Of a stretch of DNA of 7,170 bases, positions 1 through 5,359 are shown one piece after another. Location: contig JAUVKJ010000084.1 in the NCBI GenBank assembly GCA_030592145.1, forward strand, positions 1 to 7,170, read 5' to 3'. Origin of the DNA: Bacteroides sp. GTDB taxonomy: Bacteria; Bacteroidota; Bacteroidia; Bacteroidales; SM23-62. The translations under genes were made by a program, and so were the position numbers. Each line of letters begins with the position of its first letter. Within the stretch, counting starts at the first letter, position 1. The notes under the pieces were generated by a model, which saw nothing but the letters and a program-made list of their open reading frames with translations, made no database searches and was not told the DNA's origin.

Positions 1-1257
1 AAGTATAAGCTTGTCAACATCCCCAAAGGTGTCATAGGAGGAAATGATGACCTTTTCTCCTGGTTCCAGTCCGGAAAGCACCTCGTAATACCTCGGGTTC
101 TGCCGGCCAATACTTATGTCTTTCTTATAGGCAAACTCCCCGCTTTCATCGATGACAAAGACCCATTGTCCGCCGGTACTCTGGTAAAATCCGCCCCTGG
201 GTATCAGGATGGCCTGCTTTGATTCACCCAGTTCAAGCTTGATCCTTGAAGTCTGCCCGATCCGGATGGCCCCGGGAACATCAGCGGTAAACTCCACATC
301 GACATAAAAGCGCCCGTTCTGAACTTCCGGGTAGATCTTCTTGATCCTTCCGGGATATGGAACCCCGGCGAAATCACAATCTCCTGTAAGTCCCCTGTTA
401 ACCCGGGCAATGTAATGCTCATCAATTTCCACCCTCAGCTTATAGGAATCGAGAATGTTCACTGTACCGATCCGCTTGCCGTAGGTAATCACCTCTCCGA
501 TTTCGGGATTCAGAGATGCAAGCTCTCCGTCCACGGGCGCCTTAATATTCAGATTGTCAAGCCTTTGCATGATAATCACGAGGTTATTGGTAAGGCTGTT
601 AACCGAGGTCTCCAGCGATTCTACCTGGACAGACCTGAAGATCGAGTCCTGGTACTGAATTTCTTTCAGGAGGGCAAATTTCCTGGTGCTCGCATCGTAC
701 TGTTCTTTGGACTGCTCAAATTCTTCATTCGATATATGCTGATCTTTATATAGTATCTTGTTATTTTTATAAGCCCTTTCATGTTGTTTTAGCAGGCGTT
801 CCGTTTCAATGATCTGGCTTTCGCTGTTCATCTGTTGCTGCACCATGAGCAAACGTGCTGTACGAAGCTCATTGACCGCCCTGGCTACCTGCGCTTCGTT
901 ATTGGATATATCAAGTATCAGGTTAATGTTGCTGAGTCGCAGGATCACATCACCCTTTTTCACTTTGCTTCCTTCCTCAATCAGGATCTCATCAACCCTT
1001 CCACCTTCAATGGCATCAAGGTAGATGGTCCGGATGGGTTCCACGGTGCCAATAACTGCGATATAATCCTGAAAAATATCTTTCCTGATCCCGGCGACAG
1101 AGAGTTTTTCAGTTTCTACATTTAATTTGGAACTTTTATCCCCGAATACGAGATTATAAAAAACAAGAAGAACAACAAGACTCCCGGCAAATATCCAGAT
1201 ATTTCTTTTGCTGAAAAGTTTGTTCTTCTTCTCAATTTTGCGATCCATACCATCCAT
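1..1257 (-). CDS. HlyD/AcrA-family efflux periplasmic adaptor subunit (3' end cut by window)
   Basis: Open for 419 codons from the ATG at 1257 to the window edge. The ending (…GDVDKLIL) falls where adaptors of this size usually stop, so only a few residues should be missing. Seen in order: short basic N-terminus, one membrane anchor (about 20-38), first half of a lipoyl/barrel-sandwich domain (about 70-110, with VDEILIEEGSKVKKGDVIL), a long charged Gln/Glu/Lys-rich helical hairpin (about 113-235), the second lipoyl half (about 236-268, LNIKAPVDGELASLNPEIGE), then beta-barrel and membrane-proximal domains, with LEPGEKVI near the end. Such proteins bridge an inner-membrane transporter (ABC of the MacB type, or RND) and an outer-membrane TolC-like channel. 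The partners should lie beyond position 1. A second in-frame ATG at 1248 is an equally possible start (MDGMDRK or MDRK). Which transporter class it serves cannot be told from this gene alone; the adjacent regulator makes an ABC exporter my preference. Confidence 0.93.
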   Translation of the reverse strand, partial: MDGMDRKIEKKNKLFSKRNIWIFAGSLVVLLVFYNLVFGDKSSKLNVETEKLSVAGIRKDIFQDYIAVIGTVEPIRTIYLDAIEGGRVDEILIEEGSKVKKGDVILRLSNINLILDISNNEAQVARAVNELRTARLLMVQQQMNSESQIIETERLLKQHERAYKNNKILYKDQHISNEEFEQSKEQYDASTRKFALLKEIQYQDSIFRSVQVESLETSVNSLTNNLVIIMQRLDNLNIKAPVDGELASLNPEIGEVITYGKRIGTVNILDSYKLRVEIDEHYIARVNRGLTGDCDFAGVPYPGRIKKIYPEVQNGRFYVDVEFTADVPGAIRIGQTSRIKLELGESKQAILIPRGGFYQSTGGQWVFVIDESGEFAYKKDISIGRQNPRYYEVLSGLEPGEKVIISSYDTFGDVDKLIL

Positions 1258-1289
1258 TGCCAGAGCTTAAAATGTTCGCATAGCATTGA

Positions 1290-1304
1290 CCATTTATTGT
1301 GCCA
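1290..1304 (-). promoter_or_regulatory. candidate sigma-54 (-24/-12) promoter for the efflux adaptor gene
   Basis: On the minus strand TGGCAC (1304-1299), a perfect -24 element, is followed after 5 bp by ATGG (1293-1290), against a -12 consensus of TTGC. The GG-to-GG distance is the canonical GG-N10-GC spacing, but the -12 element has two mismatches, including the usually conserved C. Transcription would start near 1278, giving a leader of about 20 nt before the ATG at 1257. The divergent neighbour encodes a sigma-54 activator, which raises the likelihood. The main weakness is the degenerate -12 box. Confidence 0.5.
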
Positions 1305-1366
1305 AATATCTCACATGTCTGATAGTGATGTGTTTATGTATGATACCAAAGGGGGAAACAGGGAAT

Positions 1367-1380
1367 TAACTGTCCAGTTA
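1367..1380. promoter_or_regulatory. perfect palindrome TAACTG-TC-CAGTTA, candidate activator binding site
   Basis: Two 6-bp half-sites are exact reverse complements separated by 2 bp. The centre is about 95 bp upstream of the predicted sigma-54 start of the adaptor gene and about 108 bp upstream of the regulator's ATG. Enhancer-binding proteins with Fis-type helix-turn-helix domains bind such dyads roughly 80-200 bp upstream of the promoter. Binding by the adjacent regulator is inference; only one copy of this dyad was noticed, whereas two or more sites are common. Confidence 0.4.
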
Positions 1381-1435
1381 TGCTACAATAATAGTACGAA
1401 TCCGAACATTCAAAAAAATATGTAATTTTACCCCC

Positions 1436-1453
1436 GGTCCGGTATCCCGGACC
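1436..1453. repeat. 7-bp perfect inverted repeat (GGTCCGG-TATC-CCGGACC)
   Basis: GGTCCGG (1436-1442) and CCGGACC (1447-1453) are exact reverse complements around a 4-base loop. It could be a GC-rich hairpin in the 5' leader of the regulator mRNA or a dyad operator. Its right arm is also the first part of the 23-bp tandem repeat that follows, so a third half-site (CCGGACC at 1470-1476) lies just before the regulator start codon. There is no T-run after it, so it is not a convincing terminator. Confidence 0.6.
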
Positions 1454-1492
1454 TGAGTATGAATATAAACCGGACCTGAAAATGAATACAAA
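1447..1492 (+). repeat. imperfect 23-bp tandem duplication spanning the regulator start codon
   Basis: Positions 1447-1469 and 1470-1492 are adjacent copies that match at 20 of 23 positions (differences at repeat positions 11, 12 and 20). Both begin CCGGACCTGA and contain ATGAATA. The ATG of the second copy (1482) is the regulator's start. The ATG of the first copy (1459) opens a six-residue reading frame (MNINRT) that ends at TGA 1477-1479, two bases before the true start codon. The duplication therefore made, or preserved, a second translation initiation site that could act as a leader ORF. Confidence 0.8.
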
Positions 1493-2858
1493 AGTTGGGA
1501 AGATTCTCGCCGTTGATGATAATGAAGATATATTGTTTGCGCTTAAATTACTGCTGAAACAGCATATGGAACTGATCACGACCGTGAATGATCCTGCACA
1601 GATCCCCAAATTACTGTCTGAGGAGAATTACGATGTGATCCTGCTGGATATGAACTTCACCAAGGACGCTATCAGCGGACAAGAAGGATTTGACTGGCTG
1701 GCAAAGATCCTGGAGCTGGATCCGGATGCCGTGGTTTGCTTTATCACAGCCTACGGGGATTCCGAAAAAGCTGTTAAATCGATCAAGGCGGGAGCTACGG
1801 ATTTCATCCTCAAGCCCTGGCAGAACGAAAAACTCCTGGCCACCATATCCTCTTCGGTCAAGCTGAGGAAGTCGCGTATGGAGGCCAAGGGACTTAAATC
1901 GAGGCAGCAGGAGATCTCGGCTGTTTATGACCAGCCCTTCCATGAGTTCATCGGGCATTCGGTGGAAATGCAAAAAGTTTTCAGTATGGTTATTAAGGTC
2001 GCTGCCACCGACGCCAATGTTCTTATACTCGGAGAGAACGGTACAGGCAAAGAGCTGGTGGCCAGGGCCCTGCACCGGAATTCATCCCGCAAGGATGAGG
2101 TTTTTATCAGCGTGGATCTCGGGTCCATCGCCGAAACCCTCTTCGAGAGCGAGTTGTTCGGGCATGAAAAGGGAGCCTTTACCGATGCAAACAAGATGAA
2201 ACAGGGCCGGTTCGAAATCGCTCATGGGGGTACTCTTTTCCTGGACGAGATCGGAAACCTTTCCCTGCCCATGCAGACCAAGCTTCTTACGGTCATTGAA
2301 CGCAGAGAGGTGACCCGTGTGGGGAGCAACAAACCCATTCCCATGGATGTGCGCCTGATCTGTGCCACCAATACCGGTATTCACGATATGGTCAGCGACA
2401 ATAAATTCCGCCAGGACCTGCTGTACCGGATCAATACCGTAGAGATCCACCTTCCCCCGTTAAGGGAACGTACAGGTGATATCCCCCTGCTGTTTGAACA
2501 CTTCCTGAAGATCTATTCGAAAAAATATAAGAAAAACATCAAGGGCATCAGTTCGGGCGCCATTAAAACCCTGAACCAGTACCCCTGGCCGGGGAATGTC
2601 AGAGAACTGCAGCATGCCATCGAAAGGGCTATCATCATGAGCGAGGGAAACCAGCTGGAAGACGATGACTTTCTTCTTTCAGCACCGGGCAGGAAAGTGG
2701 GCGAAATCGAGTTGGATACCTACAACCTGGAAGACATTGAGAAATCCATCATCAATAAAGTACTGAAGCAGCACAATGGCAATATAACACAGGCCGCTAC
2801 TGATCTTGGTTTAACACGGACTTCCCTGTACAGGAGAATGGAAAAATATGGCCTTTAG
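1482..2858 (+). CDS. sigma-54-dependent response regulator, NtrC family (REC-AAA+-Fis HTH)
   Basis: A 458-residue protein with the complete three-domain layout. Receiver domain (about 6-125): acidic pair D12/D13, phosphoacceptor D56 (VILLDMN), T89 and K111. AAA+ domain (about 155-395): Walker A GENGTGKE (184-191), the sigma-54 contact loop as GAFTDA (231-236), Walker B LFLDE (252-256), ATNT near 296-299, arginines in FRQDLLYR, and WPGNVREL (369-376). A Fis-type helix-turn-helix is at about 431-457 (NITQAATDLGLTRTSLYRRM). When phosphorylated, such proteins form rings that hydrolyse ATP to open sigma-54 promoters. GAFTDA departs from the textbook GAFTGA, but I recall it as common in Bacteroidota. 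The start at 1482 fits the receiver N-terminus; no Shine-Dalgarno is visible. The gene overlaps the kinase gene by 11 bp, so the kinase is the likely phosphodonor and the divergent efflux operon a likely target. Confidence 0.96.
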   Translation: MNTKVGKILAVDDNEDILFALKLLLKQHMELITTVNDPAQIPKLLSEENYDVILLDMNFTKDAISGQEGFDWLAKILELDPDAVVCFITAYGDSEKAVKSIKAGATDFILKPWQNEKLLATISSSVKLRKSRMEAKGLKSRQQEISAVYDQPFHEFIGHSVEMQKVFSMVIKVAATDANVLILGENGTGKELVARALHRNSSRKDEVFISVDLGSIAETLFESELFGHEKGAFTDANKMKQGRFEIAHGGTLFLDEIGNLSLPMQTKLLTVIERREVTRVGSNKPIPMDVRLICATNTGIHDMVSDNKFRQDLLYRINTVEIHLPPLRERTGDIPLLFEHFLKIYSKKYKKNIKGISSGAIKTLNQYPWPGNVRELQHAIERAIIMSEGNQLEDDDFLLSAPGRKVGEIELDTYNLEDIEKSIINKVLKQHNGNITQAATDLGLTRTSLYRRMEKYGL

Positions 2859-4200
2859 AAATTTCAGGATAAATATCATCATCCGGGTACTGCTGCTTTC
2901 AGCATCCATTTTCCTTTTTTTCTATACATGGAATACCAATTATCATGTAACCCCCATCCTGGTGGGGATCATTATCCTGTTCCAGGTATATTCGCTGATC
3001 CGGTATGTTGACCGGACCAACCGAGACCTGACGAGTTTCCTTGAATCCATTCGTTTTTCGGAATTTACGCGCTCATTCCAGATCGAAGGGATGGGATCCT
3101 CATTTGACGAATTGAACCGGGCCTTTAATGATGTTATCCACGATTTCCAGAAAGTCCGCTCTGAAAAAGAGGAGCATTTCCACTACCTGCAGAGCATCGT
3201 ACAGAATATTGATGTCAGTATTATTGCCTACCGGAAAGACGGGACCGTGGAAATGGTCAACAAGGCGGCAAAGAAACTCTTCCAGATACACAGTCTTAAA
3301 AATGTCAAGCTGCTGGAACAGCTCAGCCCTGAACTCGTTAATACCCTCCTGAATATCGGTCCCGGGGAAAACACCCTGGTCAAGGTCCAGGACCAGGATG
3401 ATATCCTTCAGCTGGCCATCTACGCAACGGAGTTCAAGGTGAAGGACAAACTGATCATCCTGACAACGATCAATAACATCCAGAACGTACTGGAAGAACA
3501 GGAAACCGAAGCCTGGCAGAAACTGATACGGGTACTGACCCATGAGATCATGAATTCCATAACACCGATTGCTTCCCTGTCTTCTACCCTGGAGGTCATG
3601 CTCAAGGGAATTGCCGAGGGAGGCAGTGTGAAGGAGGATATGAACCTGGATACCGTCCTGGAGATATTGCAAGCCCTGCAGACCATTAATAAGAGGAGCA
3701 CGGGACTCCTCCATTTCGTTAATACTTACCGGAACCTCACCCGTATACCGAAACCCAACTTCAAAATCTTCCCGGTCAGGGACCTGTACAAAAACATCTA
3801 CCTGTTGATGGAGGAAGAAATCACCAGCAACAAGATCAAGTTTGTTACCCAGGTTGAACCGGATAACATCGAGGTCTCTGCAGATGAGCAGTTGATCGAA
3901 CAGGTGATCATCAACCTGATACGAAACTCCATCCATGCCCTTGAGAACCATAAAAAGTCGGTCATTGAACTGAAAGCTTTTTTCAACAAGCGGGGCCGTG
4001 TCACCATGCAGGTGACGGACAACGGTACCGGTATCCTGCCCGAGGTGCTTGATAAGATCTTCATCCCCTTCTTCACCACCAAACAAAGCGGATCGGGGAT
4101 CGGGCTGAGCCTCTCACGACAGATCCTGCGCCTGCACAACGGAACCATCACCGCAAATTCGATTCCGGAAGAGGAAACCGTCTTCACACTGACATTCTGA
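2848..4200 (+). CDS. membrane-bound PAS sensor histidine kinase (NtrB/NtrY-like)
   Basis: A 450-residue kinase. Two hydrophobic segments (about 8-27 and 34-52) are separated by only some 6 residues, so there is practically no periplasmic sensor domain. A charged linker (about 53-108) leads to a PAS domain (about 110-215: IVQNIDVSIIAYRKDGTVEMVN). The dimerisation/phosphoacceptor helix has H232 in THEIMNSITP. The ATPase domain shows the N box NLIRN (356-360), G1 box DNGTG (391-395), F box IFIPFFTTK (404-412) and G2 box GSGIGLSLS (415-423). All catalytic elements are present, so it should be active. AGGAG (2832-2836) inside the end of the regulator gene lies 11 nt before the ATG and could aid initiation. 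The gene overlaps the regulator by 11 bp upstream and the dehydrogenase by 1 bp downstream. The signal is unknown: the near absence of an external loop suggests sensing in the membrane or through the PAS domain. Confidence 0.95.
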   Translation: MAFRNFRINIIIRVLLLSASIFLFFYTWNTNYHVTPILVGIIILFQVYSLIRYVDRTNRDLTSFLESIRFSEFTRSFQIEGMGSSFDELNRAFNDVIHDFQKVRSEKEEHFHYLQSIVQNIDVSIIAYRKDGTVEMVNKAAKKLFQIHSLKNVKLLEQLSPELVNTLLNIGPGENTLVKVQDQDDILQLAIYATEFKVKDKLIILTTINNIQNVLEEQETEAWQKLIRVLTHEIMNSITPIASLSSTLEVMLKGIAEGGSVKEDMNLDTVLEILQALQTINKRSTGLLHFVNTYRNLTRIPKPNFKIFPVRDLYKNIYLLMEEEITSNKIKFVTQVEPDNIEVSADEQLIEQVIINLIRNSIHALENHKKSVIELKAFFNKRGRVTMQVTDNGTGILPEVLDKIFIPFFTTKQSGSGIGLSLSRQILRLHNGTITANSIPEEETVFTLTF

Positions 4201-5099
4201 TGAAAGAACATTGGACCACTGAAAACATACCCGTTCTGGCGGGAAAGACAGCCATCGTAACCGGTTCCAACTCGGGAATCGGCTTTGAAGCCGCAAAAGC
4301 CCTTGCTGCAAAGGATGCAAAGGTGATCATGGCATGCCGGAATACTGAAAAAGGGGGAAAGGCCGCCAATGAGATCCGGTCAGAATATCCCGGATCAACC
4401 CTTATCGTGGCAGAACTTGACCTGGGCAGCCTTGCATCGGTACGAACTTTCGCCGGGAATTTTCTGAAGAAGAACGAACGGCTTGATCTTCTGGTCAATA
4501 ATGCCGGGCTTATGATGCCTCCATACGGGAAAACGGCGGATGGATTCGAACTTCAGTTCGGGACCAACCATCTTGGGCATTTTGCTCTGACAGGATTACT
4601 GCTTCCTCTGCTTCTCAAGACCGGAGAATCACGGGTGGTGAATGTCAGCAGTTTTGGACACAAGACAGGAAAGATCAATTTTGATGACCTCGGAAGCGAA
4701 CAATCCTACAACAAGATGAGCGCCTATGGTCAGAGCAAACTGGCCAACCTGCTTTTTACCTATGAGTTGCAGCGAAGGTTCGAAGCAGCCGGTTCCGGAA
4801 GCATTGCCGCTGCCGCGCACCCGGGCTGGACGAATACAAATCTGCAGCGTCATTCGGGGTTTTTGAGGGGACTTAACCCTGTCATGGGACAAACGCCGGC
4901 GATGGGAGCTCTTCCCACACTTCGTGCCGCCACCGGTAAAGATGTCCGGGGAGGCGACTATTATGGTCCCGGGGGATTCATGGAACTAAAGGGAACACCG
5001 GTCAGGGTCAAATCAAACAAAGGCTCTCATGATGGGGACACCGCCCGGCGACTCTGGGAAGTTTCAGAGAAGATGACCGGAGTGGTATTCAAACTCTGA
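4200..5099 (+). CDS. classical short-chain dehydrogenase/reductase, retinol-dehydrogenase-like
   Basis: A 299-residue cytosolic Rossmann-fold oxidoreductase. Seen: nucleotide-binding motif TGSNSGIG (21-28), an arginine after the second strand (ACRN, R47) that usually means NADP(H) preference, D74 (ELDLGS), NNAG (100-103), N123 (GTNHLGHF), the catalytic serine in NVSS (150 or 151) and Y176-x3-K180 (AYGQSK). The active-site set is complete. The AHPGWTNTNL stretch (206-215) and overall pattern resemble the group containing retinol dehydrogenases 11-14, WWOX and protochlorophyllide reductase-like enzymes. Substrate cannot be read from the sequence. The start codon overlaps the kinase stop (TGATG), so translation is probably coupled, and the gene is the third member of the regulator-kinase operon. 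A redox enzyme in such an operon is unusual; it may modify the sensed or exported compound, or may be a simple passenger. Confidence 0.93.
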   Translation: MKEHWTTENIPVLAGKTAIVTGSNSGIGFEAAKALAAKDAKVIMACRNTEKGGKAANEIRSEYPGSTLIVAELDLGSLASVRTFAGNFLKKNERLDLLVNNAGLMMPPYGKTADGFELQFGTNHLGHFALTGLLLPLLLKTGESRVVNVSSFGHKTGKINFDDLGSEQSYNKMSAYGQSKLANLLFTYELQRRFEAAGSGSIAAAAHPGWTNTNLQRHSGFLRGLNPVMGQTPAMGALPTLRAATGKDVRGGDYYGPGGFMELKGTPVRVKSNKGSHDGDTARRLWEVSEKMTGVVFKL

Positions 5100-5110
5100 T
5101 ACGTTTCAGA
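5095..5110. repeat. near-palindrome over the dehydrogenase stop codon
   Basis: TCTGA (5095-5099) and TCAGA (5106-5110) are reverse complements around TACGTT, whose inner ACGT is itself self-complementary; only the T-T pair between them breaks the symmetry. It could be a weak 3' hairpin, but no T-run follows, so I do not call it an intrinsic terminator. Confidence 0.3.
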
Positions 5111-5357
5111 CAGTTCTCCTGGGTGGTGCAGATCATTGCCTGTAAATTCATTTTCGGGATTTTTGCTTTTGGGCCCGGGCGGGGCTTCCTGAGTTCATGA
5201 TCTTATAGTCAAACCTTCTTTTTTCAGCATCCGTATGACAATTGAAATAAGCTCATTCATCTGACGTTTTATTATCTGAAGGTTTCTTCGTATTTTATTC
5301 CGGTCAAACCATGAAGTCTTGATTTTCAGGAAACCACTATCTATCAGCGATTCAGCC
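5100..5357. other. intergenic region between dehydrogenase and lipoprotein genes
   Basis: No plus-strand gene is supported here. A GC-rich run (5171-5186, GGGCCCGGGCGGGGCT) and a T-rich stretch (5215-5225) are present, but they do not combine into a stem followed by a T-run, so I cannot place a terminator. No TAnnTTTG-type Bacteroidota promoter is convincing either. The region is visibly richer in A+T than the flanking genes in its right half. A short minus-strand ORF in it is listed separately. Confidence 0.6.
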
Positions 5358-5359
5358 AT
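5195..5359 (-). CDS. doubtful 54-residue basic ORF, or gene remnant
   Basis: An ATG at 5359 opens 54 codons ending at TGA (5197-5195), filling most of the gap before the lipoprotein gene. The product is basic, Ile/Lys/Arg-rich and predicted helical in its second half (NKIRRNLQIIKRQMNEL, then ISIVIRMLKKEG). Against it: its start codon shares the CATG with the lipoprotein start on the other strand, leaving no room for a promoter or leader, and it uses many ATA and AGA codons, unlike the neighbours. It might be the 3' remnant of a helical gene such as a four-helix-bundle protein, a comparison made only by general look. It may also be chance. An in-frame stop lies 24 bp upstream of the ATG, so it does not extend far. 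Confidence 0.2.
   Translation of the reverse strand: MAESLIDSGFLKIKTSWFDRNKIRRNLQIIKRQMNELISIVIRMLKKEGLTIRS

Noticed and set aside
415..1125. Plus-strand open frames across the adaptor gene
   Set aside because: The minus strand is open throughout and encodes a clear HlyD-type adaptor; the plus-strand frames are shorter, mutually overlapping and featureless.
1381..1395. A second sigma-54 promoter (TGCTAC-N5-TAGT) facing the regulator gene
   Set aside because: Both boxes lack the conserved GG and GC dinucleotides; only the ACAATAA segment resembles the divergent promoter.
1611..2450. Minus-strand open frames opposite the response regulator
   Set aside because: They lie entirely within a gene whose motifs are complete, and their translations show no domain features.
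3100..4086. Long minus-strand open frame (328 codons) opposite the kinase gene
   Set aside because: The plus strand carries a complete kinase with all motifs here. The antisense product shows no recognisable domain and is a typical by-product of codon bias.
5171..5186. GC-rich stretch as an intrinsic terminator
   Set aside because: GGGCCCGGGC is self-complementary but leaves no proper loop, and neither strand has a T-run directly after a stable stem.
5319..5357. TTG at 5319 as the start of the lipoprotein
   Set aside because: It would put 13 extra polar residues ahead of a signal peptide that is already complete from the ATG at 5358.
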